Positions 13,950 through 26,109 of a stretch of 64,000 nt of DNA are shown one piece after another. The position numbers and the translations under genes are program-made. The stretch comes from Nymphaea colorata (lineage: Eukaryota; Streptophyta; Magnoliopsida; Nymphaeales; Nymphaeaceae). The number at the start of each line of letters is the position of its first letter. Position 1 is the first letter of the stretch. The DNA lies in the NCBI RefSeq assembly GCF_008831285.2, contig NC_045138.2, forward strand, positions 7,781,205 through 7,845,204, read 5' to 3'. Under the pieces are notes generated by a model, which did no database searches, had not been told where the DNA came from, and saw only the letters and a list, made by a program, of their open reading frames with translations.

Positions 13950-15017
13950 AGGAAGTTCCCTATACTCTACAATATAATTGAGTTGCAAGAATGATGAACA
14001 AGTCCATAGTTGACAGAATCGAAAATTTACTTTTTGTATTGCATAAGTCCTTTGGGGAGAAGAATTATGTGCGGTCTATTTATCAAATATATGTCCTTTA
14101 CTGCCTCTAGATGGAGATATTTCATAGAGAATTTGGTGAGACAAAGTAAAGTATAACCGTTTGAGTGTCTTTAATAGGAAGCTTTATACATGTACCTGAA
14201 AAGACAACAAACTAAACTATAAGATAAAGTTATTCTTCTCATATTTTTAGTTTTGCATGAGATAAATTTGGATATAGGTTGTGGGATTCAAAAAATGACA
14301 AGATTTATAGCACTTGTGATGTTATCTTAGGATATTATCAATAATTGAAGATATCATGGAAGGTAGACACTTATATGTAAGTGTACATGGTATTCATGGG
14401 TCAGCCATTGCGAAACCCGAAGAATATTTATCTGAGCATAGTGAGTCTGAGCATAGTGAGTCTGTTGAAAATATAAAGGAAAAAATAGAGGGAAATAAAC
14501 AACATATAAATGATTTTCTTACTGACACCCAAACTGACCGTGAACATGAGTAGGAGGGGAGCTTCCTCATCATGCAGAACAAGTTGTAGAGTCAACTAAA
14601 GAATAGTATAGGAGAGGTGAAGGAACTTGTATTTCATCCACTAGATATGTTTATTATAGTGGCAAGCCATAATCATACATAGAGGTGTATATGTATGTAG
14701 AGAAGAATGAGTATGAGCTATGTAGGAAGGGATGAATTTGTCATACAAGATCGCATATTGTTTGATGGAGATACCAAAATGTAAGAAAGTGTTGCAAAAA
14801 AAATGAATATACAATCTTAATAATGAAGGCCATAACAAGTTGAGATAAAAAGCTCAGTTAGTAGTGAAAAACTTCAAGTAGGAGAAGGGCACTAATTTTG
14901 ATGAGATATTCTCATATACAGGTTGTGAAATTTACTTTTTCCATAGAAACATATAGGAAAAGATTTACATAGTACAACCAAAAGTTTTTTAGTTGTCGGG
15001 AAAAAGCACATGGTATG
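13950..15017 (+). mobile_element. Copia fragment related to copia-2, truncated
   Basis: Degenerate DNA matching copia-2 from the integrase end to the reverse transcriptase. The piece at 13955-13985 matches copia-2 at about 23769-23800 (VPYTPQHNG region). The piece at 14110-14160 matches about 23925-23970 (SVPLDGD). 14285-14370 matches 24115-24190, 14430-14560 matches 24255-24380, and 14750-15017 matches 24600-24915 with deletions. The similarity stops abruptly at 15017 where a large LTR-like block begins. A 15-bp unit (GAGCATAGTGAGTCT) is duplicated at about 14434-14463. It is not coding. Confidence 0.8.
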
Positions 15018-17281
15018 TGTTAACACCCCAAATTTTTTCACACCAAAATTGAAGAATTGTGAAAAATTATAATTTCAAAGCCAATTTTGAATCTAAACAC
15101 AATTTAAATTCAAATATGAATTTGACTCATGACACGAATCCCAAAGTAGAATTACGAGTCCAAACTAAATCCAAATTATGATTTAGAACCCAAATCCAAT
15201 TACAAATATCATTTGAAATATAAATCTGATTGCAAAATTCAAATTTTGATTTAAATTCAAGAATTTGATCTAATTCGGTCTAGAATGCTATGTGGGACCT
15301 ATGTGTGGGCCCCACCCAGCTCATGTGGTCAGAAGCCCACCCAAGAGGTCACGCACCCCATCTTTTCCAAAAATGTCTTCCCTCAATCAAATAAAAAAAA
15401 TCATTTTCAAAAGGAAATGAATAAGGGTTCATAGGAAATTCCAAAGAAGCAATAATTGTTAGAATTAAACTCACCTAACCTACTTAGTCCAAGTAGGTTT
15501 GACCCGGATGCACCCAAATGTAGTGTCAATTTCAGCTAGCCTCGGTCAACATGAGCTCAGCTCAGTCAAAAGCGTATGTTTGTCCCGCGACCCAATCTGT
15601 GGATGAAAATAAACTTTGACCGAACCGAATCCACTTTGACTAAACTCAGTCAAAGTACAATTTAGCTCAATTCAAAGCGTTTTTAACTCAAGTTCATCAA
15701 ATTACCTCAAACAAAGTCAAACTACTCACAAATGAGCTTTGACTTTGGTTAATTGGTCGAAATTGACCAATCTAGATAATTTTACCCTTCTATAATCAAA
15801 TTGAGATGACAAAACCTAATTTAAGATTTTATAAAACACAAATATACATTTGGATTTGTCAAACGCATAAATTAAATACAAAATTAAAATTCTATATTTC
15901 AAACCAAAGTCTGATTCAATTGAAATCCATCTTCAATCAAGTTGTGGACGAAACTACCCTTTTTGAACCAAATTTGATAGAATTTTTAAATTTTATTCAA
16001 ATTTTAAATGAATTATCATAATTCAATAACATTTAGAGCTTAACAACTAGGTTTTAACCTGACAAGCTTAATTTCAAACAAAAAATAAATAAATAAAACA
16101 AAATAAGGCAAAACCCGATGCTAGGGCATTTTCATCCAAAATTTTGGTCAAAGTTGGTCAGCTAGGTCTGAACCAAGGTTGACCATGCCTAGCTCAGCCT
16201 ACCTAGCTCGTGTAAATGGGATAAGGGTGATTAACTGGATCCGTTAGACCCTATTTAACTCATTCACAAGTCCCCAAAGTCTTAAGTGAGTTTTCAAGGT
16301 GAATTAATAAGGTGGTAGAACCCTTATTCTCTTCTATATGTTTCCTTTGGCAACCAAGGGAAGAGGAGGGCAAATTTTTTAAGTTTTTTATCAAGTTTCT
16401 CCAGCCAAGGAGCTAGGAGGAAGAAGCCAATGAGGAGAAAGAAAATTAGTGCAAGTTTTCTTTCCCCTCTCTCTCTCATTCTCTTCATCATTTCCCCTAT
16501 TCTCTCTATCGAGTTTGATTAAGTGAACCCTTACTAAGGATTTTCGTGGAGAGAAACTATCCCCACTGCAAATTCGAGCAAGTCATTCTTCTTCTTCTTG
16601 TTTTGCTAATCTTGAATCCAAGCTTGGTTTCTTTTTTAAGATTGCTTGATTTAGAAAACAAGTAATGAAGAAGATCAAACATCAAGACTGACCGCAAGGT
16701 AGGTGATTTTAACTCATTTCTCATATACTTTAGTTTCTTGTTGGTTCATTTTAATTTCAGCAATTCGTGGGAGGGGTTTATTTTCATTTATTTTATAGCT
16801 AAGAATGATGTCCAGCTAAGAACAAACTACGATCAAATATACATGTTAATGCATAATGCATGCATGAATCGGTTTTTCTAAAAGATGAAACCATGAATCA
16901 AATTTTGAAAAGGGCCCCAAGGCCACGTCCCTTTCAAAACAACCAGCTTAAAACTATTTTGAACTCCCTACCATGAGAGAATTTCACGGTGAGAGAGTGA
17001 TTTTGCTGCAACATATATGACGAAAAGCCTATTAAGGATGAATGCATTCTTATGAATGTGATCCACCTTTGCATGGTAAAACTAAGGACGGACTATCTTG
17101 AGCATTTGTTCATCTCTTTCTATTTAAAGTCATTTTATTTCATGTTTTTTCAATTGATCAAGCGTGGTAGGGGAGATTGGAAACAAGTTTTCAATCTTCC
17201 TATGTAAAAGAACCCAGCCATGAATCATCAAGATTCATGAGTTATGTGGTCCATTGATTAAATTTCATTTTGAAGGGTAGG

Positions 17282-17376
<95 letters not shown>

Positions 17377-19183
17377 CAAGCTTTTATTAAAAATCATTTT
17401 CCTCTTTTAAAATCAAGTTGGAACATGTTTTCAAACTGGTTTTCACAAAATAGGATCATTTTGTTGATTTCATAGTAGAAACCTACGAAATCATTTCATT
17501 TCATCTTAAATTTTCTTTTTAGATTTTCAACAAATCCATACGTAAAGTGTATGCAAGTTACTGAAATCAGACTACGTTTTATAAGAATTAGGATAATAAT
17601 GTCAAAGTTTATACATTTGCAATGTCAATTTTCAGCCACAAAGTGGCTATGCTTTGAGGAACAATAAAAAAAAAATAGCTAAATTCATCCAATCGGCATC
17701 CTAGAACACTTTTTATGGGTTGCTGATCTCATTCATAAATTTTCAAATTTGCATTTAATTAATCATCTCCTAAAACGCTGAAAATTTTCATTTTTTTTAC
17801 TTCCCTAAAAGGAGGATCAACTATTCTAAAGTCGTTCAAAAAAAGTAGATGATTCCATTAGTATGAAATCTGAAATTTGAACAGATTTGAGAAAAGAAAG
17901 TTTCCTAAGCATTGTGATGGAAACCCAATGTACATATTTGGCACAAAAGGTAAACATATTTTCGAAAGGTGCATTCTTCTTGTTGATTTAAACAACCAAC
18001 TCATGAAGAATCTAGTCAATTTCCAAAGACTTGTCATTTTTATCCAAGAAACAAGCTATTTGTCTTGGAATCAATGTCTACAATTTTTAGTTATTTAAAT
18101 CAGCCCAAAATCTGATTTTTTTTTCGAGACAAAAGTGGATGTCATCCACGTCTCTCATCTATTTTAAGAACTGATTTTGGCATCATTCTTCATCATTTTG
18201 TTAAGTCTCAAGCTTATGGACTGCATCTTTAATTCATGTGCTTAATAATATGATGAACATATTTAGAGAAAGTCTTACATTTTAATTAAAATCAATCTTT
18301 ATGTGTAGATTGTATGACATGTAATTATAATGAATGGACTTTGAGAGATTATAAGAAAGTGAAGAATCAATGTTGCATACAAATGAATCTTGAGAGATTA
18401 TGAGAAAGAGAATGATGAATGTCTCATATAGTTTCCAATCTTATTTCATGCATTCACTTTCACCCAAAGTCAATAGCACCACATGCATATTCTCAAGAAA
18501 TTAAGTGATTCAAATTTGAGTTGCAAAAAGTGACCAAGTCATATTGCAACAAGAATTTGTAAACTTCACTTAAATTTCAAAGAAAACTAAGCATGCATTC
18601 ATAATCTTGGCCAAAATATGTTTAGAAAACATGTTTTCTAACAATTTAGAACCTATATTTCATCAAAAGAATGAGCTTTACCTAACCAAATCACAAGTTT
18701 TTAAATATCTTAAACCAAATCACAAGATTTGGCAAAAGAAGAATTCAAAATCAATTTTGATTATAAGATGATCACAATTTCAACTCATGAATCATTTTGA
18801 GTTCACAACAAAAAACTCAATTTCAAATCTTCAAAATCCTCAAGACTTGTGGATTTGAAAACAAAGGTTTTTAAATCAATTTGAAAACCCTTCAATCTTC
18901 ACATCAAAGGAATTCATTTTCAAAATAAGTTCAAATCACTTTTGTTCTTGAATCCAAAACCTCAATGCATAAGCATATAGGATTTGCATCACCAACTCGT
19001 ACATGATCTAAATGATCTTTAGTCCTTGGTCCAATTATCCCTGGTAAAGGCGGCAGGAACGGTTGAACCTCGTACCGACGGGCGTCCCCTTTCTCTTAAA
19101 AATTTTCCTCAAAACCCCAATTTTAAACGAATGTTACTGATTTGTATTTCGACGCCCTTCAAGGAAGGGGTGGGGTGTGAACA
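15018..19183 (+). repeat. 4.2-kb LTR-like block, probably Tat/Ogre-type gypsy
   Basis: The block starts TGTTAACACCCC exactly where the copia fragment breaks off and ends ...GGGGTGTGAACA. The ends form the short inverted pair TGTT/AACA expected of an LTR. The next bases (GATGGCACGCTCGGTGAGACC, 19184-19204) sit where a primer-binding site belongs and resemble the GGCGACTCCGCTGGGGA type site that I recall for Ogre/Tat elements. Length and the lack of coding are as expected for that group's long LTRs. No second copy and no target duplication is found (GTATG before, GATGG after), so the rest of the element has been lost. A (TA)n(CA)n run lies inside. The superfamily call is an inference. Confidence 0.55.
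17288..17374. repeat. (TA)n(CA)n microsatellite
   Basis: About 55 bases of TA repeat followed by about 32 bases of CA repeat, inside the LTR-like block. Confidence 0.95.
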
Positions 19184-19204
19184 GATGGCACGCTCGGTGA
19201 GACC

Positions 19205-19859
19205 TGTCATTGTCTGTCTAAGGACCTATTTGGATCATATACAAGTTATTTTCGCTATGCCAGATATCAATTGCATAATATTTTTCATAAACATAGATAC
19301 TGGCATCATGTAGTAAACATTGAGGAGATTCTATGAACCCCTTTTATTTCAATTTATCATACCCCTCCTCAATTTAGGGATTGTATGAAGACCATGTATG
19401 CTCTCAATTTTTCAAATCTATTTCTTATGAATGTATGCAATAGAGTCATCTATTTTGCATCTTCTCATGAGTTTTGAAAAACAAAACCTTACCTACATCA
19501 TATTTTGGTCATTACGTTGTTGGGCTATTTCTAGGACATTAGTCCAAGATATAGCCTAGCAGCTGGACCACCCAATTGGACTGAGAAGTCTCTCCATTAG
19601 TACCAAAACAGACAATAGTCTCGGTATATCAATGAGAGAACAAGGAGAATTGAAGAGCTCAAATCTAGAAAACCCTTGGAGTAGTCTATGTCAGTATCAT
19701 AGATTTGGTATATAGGCATACCTTGAATTTTGGATAAATCAAGAACAATTTACCCGTTTATTCTCCATAGGTTCCATGACCAATTTTTCAAAACAATGCA
19801 TATAGGCAAAAGTTTTAGGGAATGTATTATCAATTTTTCATTAATTGTTTGTTTGAATG
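19205..19859. other. Unassigned sequence between LTR-like block and LINE
   Basis: AT-rich, no coding signal. By position it could be internal sequence of the large LTR element or the upstream part of the LINE that follows, but I see no motif that decides it. Confidence 0.4.
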
Positions 19860-21119
19860 CTTGAGATATGATACGTTGTCTCCAAACCCAATGTCAGTAC
19901 TCTTCTCGAGTGACTATTAAAACAAGGAATTAGACAAGGGACCCGATGTCACCTTTATCTTTTTTTGGCGGCCATGGAAATATTATCCAGTCTTATCAAA
20001 CTCAGAACTAATAAGAATGACATCCAAGTTCCTCTTATTCCTCGCGGTCGCTGTCCAGGCTTCCTTTCTTTAGCTGATGATGTTCTTTTTTTTCGTAAAG
20101 CAGAAAGAAGGCCTGTTACAAATATAATGCTTGTTCTTGAGGCCATGGGAAGAACGTCAATGCTCAAAATGAATGCTCCAAATATTCTCCCCTCTTTGTT
20201 CTTAATGGTGACAGAACCATTGTGGATTCGTTAGCCTAATTAGCAGGGCCATTCACTACAATCTCTACCGCCTAATTATCTTGAACTTCCTTTATTTCAA
20301 GGAAATCTTAAGGTGGAATGGTGTGATGACCTCGTACACAAGGTTGATAGGAAGCTTGCAGGTTGGAGAGTTCCACCTATCTCTTATGCAGGTCGGAAGT
20401 GCTTACTTAAGCATGTCATTTCTCAGACCATTAGCTATTGGACCTGGTGTCTTTTGGCTCCCAACTGGTGGGATCCGAAGCCTAAATTCTCTCATGTCTA
20501 AATTCTTATGGGGCGTGCAAAATGAAATCAGAATATGGTGACCTGGAAAACTATCTGTATGCCTAATATTGAAGGTGGTGTGGGCCTTCTGAGGCCTCAT
20601 TTTTCCGGCCTAATCTGGAAGAAGCTGTAAAATGGATAATTAATGAAGGTATTCTCTTTTGGCAAGATAAGTGAGGCTCAAGGCCATTAATTCACTGCCT
20701 CACTGCTGAGGAATACTGCCTGTTTGAGTCCTCTTTGAAACAAACTGTGAGGGAGGTCCTAGACTCTCATATAATTTTACCACCCAATTTCCATGCCTTG
20801 ATGGATTGACTAGTCCTAGAGCGCCTTCAACTCTCTACTAGTCTGGACCTTCTGCTTCCTGATAGAAATGATGTTGGGAACATTAAGATATCTAATGTTT
20901 TGGATTATTGTAGACGGATTGGGACAAAAGAGGACTGGAGGCAATGGGTTTGGGTGTCTAAGGCTCACCCAAGGAGCAGTTGATTTGTCTTCATGGTCAC
21001 TGCTGGGAAATTGTCTACTCAAGATCAACTTAAAAAGAGAGGCATTGCTCTAGCAAACGGGTGTGAGCTCTGCATGAGGGAAGAAGAGACGGTGAAGCAT
21101 TTAATGATCAAATGCACCA
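19860..21119 (+). pseudogene. 3' part of an L1-type LINE ORF2 (RT to zf-RVT)
   Basis: In changing plus-strand frames: RQGTRCHLYLF (about 19930, the RQGDPLSP region of reverse transcriptase), LADDVLFFRKAERRP (about 20072, the catalytic FADD motif with L for F), then LPLFQGNLKVEWCDDLVHKVDRKLAGW (20282-20365) and LKHVISQTISYWTW (20407-20450), the post-RT thumb region. KAHPRSS...TQDQLKKRGIALANGCELCMREEETVKHLMIKC (20960-21115) is the zf-RVT region with its Cys/His pattern. The 5' half is missing and no poly-A tail follows; the sequence joins directly to a shortened copia-2 LTR. Several stops break it. Confidence 0.82.
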
Positions 21120-21433
21120 TGCTCTGTTGAGTTCACTGTTTTTCTTAAAACAATAGGGATATTGTTGCTCGTGTATTTGGCTTCCTTTCTTGATATATAG
21201 AAAGTCTCTCTTGCCCGTGGTTTTTTACCCCATTATTGGGGGTTTTTCCACATAAATTGGTCTCCTATTTTTCTGCATTGTCTAGCATATATTTTGAAGT
21301 ATATTGCTGCAATATTGATGTTGGAAACTCGTTCTTATGCTCGCTGCCCTGTGATTCCGTTTTTAGCAGTTTTGTGGTGGTTTGCCCTCTTTTATTGTTG
21401 TTGAGCATTCTTTTGGGGGACACAACTATAACA
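21120..21433 (+). repeat. Partial 5' LTR of copia-2
   Basis: Matches 26467-26782 closely and ends ...CACAACTATAACA like the 3' copy. The first 357 bases or so of the LTR are absent; LINE sequence stands in their place. The loss would remove most of the promoter side of the LTR. Confidence 0.88.
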
Positions 21434-21489
21434 AAGTGGTATCAAAGCCAGGTTAGTGCCAGGTTGGTTGTGTGAATTCTTATTGAAGG

Positions 21490-24400
21490 ATGGAGTCGAC
21501 CCCCACTAGGATGGTCTCTTTAAATGGGAACAATTGGACTATATGGAAAGCGAAAATGAAAGATTTGCTGTATTGTAAAGACTTATATGCACCCATTGAG
21601 AACCAGAAGCCAGCGAATATGACAGATGAAAAATGGAAGTTATTGGATGGGAAAACCATTGGCACCATCAGACAATGGTTAGATGACTGTGTTTTTCATT
21701 TGGTATCCGCAGAGACGAGCGCGAAGTCGTTATGGCAGAAGTTACATGATCTTTATGAGAGGAAAACAGCTGGGAACAAGGCTTTCTTGATTATGCAATT
21801 GGTAAATCTGAAACTTAGAGAGGAAAAACCAGTGTCAGAGCATTTGAATGAAGTGTAGAGCATAATCAATCAGTCAGCCATGAAAATGATATTAGATGAT
21901 GAGTTACAGGCAATGTCACCTGGGTGCGTTTCCCAGAAGCTCGCACCCGCACCGGGTGCGTTGTGGGTGCGGGTGCGGTGCGGGTGCGCTCCAGGTGCAC
22001 ACCCAAACCGCACCCGATGATGATGCGCACCCAAACCGCACTCAGGGGAGTTGGATCAAGTTTCGAGTTGAATCCAAATCCAAACCAAGTTTATTGCGTG
22101 TATGGTTTGGATCTGGATATGATTTCGGGATGAAATCAGATTAAAAATCCACAAAATCAAATCCCCATCGGCCGTTGCATCTAATTTAATACATCTATAA
22201 ATATATTATATGTTCTCTTTTCTCTTTCAAAAAAAACGATACAGGACTAAAGAATGGTGGTTTTCATAAAACGATCTGTTTGCCTTTTTTTCAAACATTT
22301 TTTTTTTTATTTTTTCCCATTATCATAAAAATGTATAATTTTAATTGTGTTATTCAATTTCTACGAAAAATTAATAATAATAATAATATTAATATTAATA
22401 AAATATCTTCACCGCACCGCCGCACCTAATATTTTTGAGATGTGCCGCACCGGCACCCGCACCCGCACCCGGCATTCAGGTGACATAGGTTACAGGCACT
22501 CTTGTTGCTTAGTTTAGTTGTTTCTTTGAGCAACTCCGCTCCAGATGGTGTGCTTACGATGAAGCATGTAACCAGCAGCATTCTAAATGAAGAAACAAGG
22601 AGAAAGTCTCTTGGTACTGGTAGCTCGCAAGTATTAGTGATGGGAGACAGGGGTAGACAGAAGAACCGTAACAAATGGCAAGACAGATCAAAATCCAGGT
22701 CCAAATCAAGACCAAAGATGACAGGTAAATGTTTTCACTGTGGTATTCCAGGGCACAAGAAGATTGATTGCAGGAAATTAAAAGAAGAAAGAGAGCAGAA
22801 AAAGAAGACTCAAGAGAATGTGAAGCCAAAAGAATACACTGCAGTTGCTTCAGATGATGAGGTAGTGTTATTTTTATCTGAAGAAAATGATTATCTTACA
22901 GTTCAGAATGGTGATTCTACATGGATTTTAGATGCAGGGGCATCATATCATGCCACACCATGTAGAGAGTTATTCTTATCCTACAGAGCAGATGATTTTG
23001 GAGTAGTTCACATGGGCAACAGTGACACTTCGAAGATTGTTGGGATAGGAGATGTTTGCATTCAGACGAGCACAGGATGCAAGTTGACTTTGAGAGATGT
23101 GAGACATGTTCCAGACTTGAGAATGAATTTGATTTCTGCAGGAAGACTAAGTGAAGATGGATATTGTACTTCGTTTAGTCAGACAGGTTGAAAACTTACC
23201 AAGGGGGCACTAGTGTTGGCTAGAGGTGACAGATTTGGCTCTTTGTATGGGATGAAGTCTTGAATCAATAGTGTGGATGTCAATGCAGTTACTGGTGGTA
23301 CTTCGTCAGATTTGTGGCATAAGAGGTTAGGTCACATGAGTCAAAGAGGAATCGACTTGCTCACCAAAAAGAATTTGTTACCAAAGGCAGATGGTGCACA
23401 GAGATCTCCATGTGATCATTGTTTGGTTGGTAAGTTGCATCGAGTTTCCTTTCAGAAAAAGCGCTCTTCAAAAACTAAACATGTATTATATTTAGTTTAT
23501 TCAGATGTATGTGGACCTATAAATGTGACATCTAAAGGTGGAACATCCTATTTTGTTACATTTATTGATGATATATCTAGGAAGGTGTGGGCCTTTACAA
23601 TGAAAAGCAAAAGTGAAGTAAGTAGCATCTTCATGACTTTTCATGCAGCGGTTGAGCGCGAGACTGGTAAGAAGATGAAGAGACTGCGTACAGATAATGG
23701 TGGTGAGTACATAGCATCTTCTTTACGAGAGTATTGTCTAAAGCATGGTATTAGACATGAAAAGACAGTTCCTTATACTCCACAGCATAATGGAGTTGCA
23801 AAAAGGATGAATAGAACAATAATTGAGAGAGTTGGAAGTTTGTTATCTAGCTCTAAGTTGCCTAAGTATTTTTGGGTAAAGGCAATACGTACTGCAGTTT
23901 ATTTAATAAACAGGTCTCCTTCAGTGCCTCTAGATGGAGACATTCCACAGAGAGTTTGGTCAGGTGAAGAGGTTAAGTATGATCACCTTAGAGTTTTTGG
24001 TTGCAAAGCTTTTATGCATGTACCTAAAGAACATAGGACCAAACTAGATGATAAAGTTATTCCTCTGGTATTTCTTGGTTATGCAGATGACGAATTTGGT
24101 TACAGGTTATGGGATCCAAAGAATGACAAAATCTATAGGAGTCGTGATGTCTTCAGAGATGATCAGACGATTGAAGATGTCATGGGTGACACGAAGTCAT
24201 GTGTGAATGCTAGTGGTGTTCATGAGCCAACCTATGTAGAACCTAAAGAACTTTCATCTGAGCATGGTGAGACTGATGAAGATGTAGAGGAAGAGGAAAG
24301 AGAGGCAGATGAGCAGTATACAGATGGCAGCTCTATGGAGACTCAAACTGATTATGAGCATGAGTTGGAGGGGGAGCTTCCTTCGCATTCAGAGCCAATT

Positions 24401-26056
24401 GAGGAGCAATTGGGAAGAGGTAAAAGAACACCTATACCATCTACTAGATATTCTACTGATGAATATATTATGTTTACAGATAGTGGAGAGTCAGAATGCT
24501 ATGCAGAGGTGCTAGATGATGTGCATAAAGATGAATGGATTAAAGCTATAAAGGATGAGATGAATTCTTTGTATAAGAATCACACTTTTGATTTGGTAGA
24601 GCTACCAAAATGTAAGAAAGTGTTGCAGAACAAGTGGGTCTACAAGCTTAAAAATGAAGGTCAAGGCAAGTTGAGATACAAAGTTCGGTTATTGGTGAAA
24701 GGTTTCAAGCAGGAAAGAGGTATTGATTTTGATGAAATGTTTTCTCCTGTTGTTAAAATGTCATCTATCAGGGTAATACTTGGTTTGGTGGCTTGTCTAG
24801 ACTTGGAGTTGGAGCAGTTAGATGTAAAAACTATTTTTCTTCATAGAGATCTAGAGGAAGAAATCTACATGACACAACCAGAAGGTTTTGTGGTTGTCAA
24901 GAAGAAACACATGGTTTGTAAGTTGAAGAAGAGCTTGTATGGACTTAAAAAAGCACCTAGACAGTGGTACAAGAAATTTGATGCATTTATGATAAATCAA
25001 AAGTATCGCAGGTCAGCCGTAGATCATTGTGTCTACATCAGAGAGTTCTCATCAGGTAGCTTCATTATCTTGTTGTTATATGTAGATGACATGCTTATTG
25101 TTGGACAGGATTGTCAATTGATTAGCCAATTGAAGATCGATATGGGCTAGTTCTTTGATATGAAAGACTTGGGGCCAGCACAACAATTGTTAGGCATGAG
25201 GATTGTTCGTGGTAGGAAGGCCAAGAAGTTGTGGTTATCACAAGAGAAATACATTGAGAAGGTGCTTAGCAAGTTCAACATGAAAGATGCTAAAACTGTA
25301 AGTACACCTTTAGCAACACATTTTAAATTGGGAAATGAGCAATGTCCTTCTTCAACAGATGAGAAAGAAAGAATGAAGAATGTTCCATATGCCTCCGCAG
25401 TAGGAAGTCTCATGTATGCTATGGTTTGCACACGCCCAGACTTGGCTTATGCAGTTGGTGTAGTTAGCAGGTTCTTGTCAAATCCAGGTAAGAAGCATTG
25501 GGCAGCAGTGAAGTGGATCCTAAGGTATCTGAAAAGTACTTCCACTTACTGTTTATGTTTTGGTGAATCTAATTCAGAGATACAAGGATTTGTTGATGCA
25601 GACATGGTAGGTGATTTGAACTCTAAGAAGTCTCTTTCTAGTTATGTTTTTACTTTTGCAGGGGGAGCTGTATCATGGCAATCCAAGTTGCAGAAGTGTA
25701 TTGCTCTTTCTACTACGGAGGCAGAATATATTGTAGCAACTGAAGTTTGTAAAGAGTTGTTGTGGATGAAGAGTTTTCTTCATGATATAGGCCTTAGTCA
25801 GAAGACCTATGTGTTGCATTGTGATAGCCAAAGCGCTATACACTTGGCGAAAAATTCAACGTTCTACTCAAAGACTAAGCACATTGATGTCAGATATCAT
25901 TGGATTCGTGATGTGCTTGAGCAGAAACTGATTCAGTTAGAAAAGATACAGACAGAGAAGAATCATGCAGATATGATGACAAAGTCTCTACCTAAAGAAA
26001 AGCATGACATGTGTAGAGACTTAGTTGGGATGACTGCCTTTAAGGCAGTGTATTAA
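21490..26056 (+). pseudogene. Near-complete copia-2 gag-pol with stops and a hAT insertion
   Basis: Starts at ATG 21490. Order: Gag (NGNNWTIWKAKMKDLL), CCHC knuckle (CFHCGIPGHKKIDC, 22730-22771), protease (LDAGASYHAT, about 22927), GAG-pre-integrase (LWHKRLGHMSQRG, 23309), integrase core (VTFIDDISRKVWAF; then RTDNGGEY; then TPQHNG), reverse transcriptase (LDVKTIFLHRDLEEEIYMTQP, with N-A changed to T-I; YVDDM at 25079) and RNase H (HCDSQSAIHLAKN, about 25818). In-frame stops lie at 21856 (TAG), 23189 (TGA), 23262 (TGA) and 25148 (TAG). Allowing for the 586-bp insertion, all blocks share one frame, so no frameshift has built up. The Gag/PR style suggests the Tork/Tnt1-like group (memory). Confidence 0.9.
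21911..22488. mobile_element. Non-autonomous hAT element, copy A (CTATGTCAC family)
   Basis: 578 bp inserted in the Gag region of copia-2. The 8-bp GTTACAGG lies on both sides (21903-21910 and 22489-22496), an exact target duplication, and the copia reading resumes after the second copy. The ends are CAATGTCACCTG and, reversed, CTATGTCACCTG. Just inside are GC-rich runs of GGTGCG/CGCACC units (about 21920-22020 and 22415-22472); the middle is very AT-rich. There is no transposase. It is younger than copia-2. Confidence 0.88.
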
Positions 26057-26109
26057 TTTTTTGTTCATTTTGCAGGTATGATCCCTCTCTTGAGGCTGGA
26101 GGGGGAGTT

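Noticed and set aside
14356-14553. 65-codon open frame with SEHSESEHSES repeat
   Set aside because: It lies within the decayed copia fragment and matches the acidic linker of copia-2 with a 15-bp duplication; not an independent gene.
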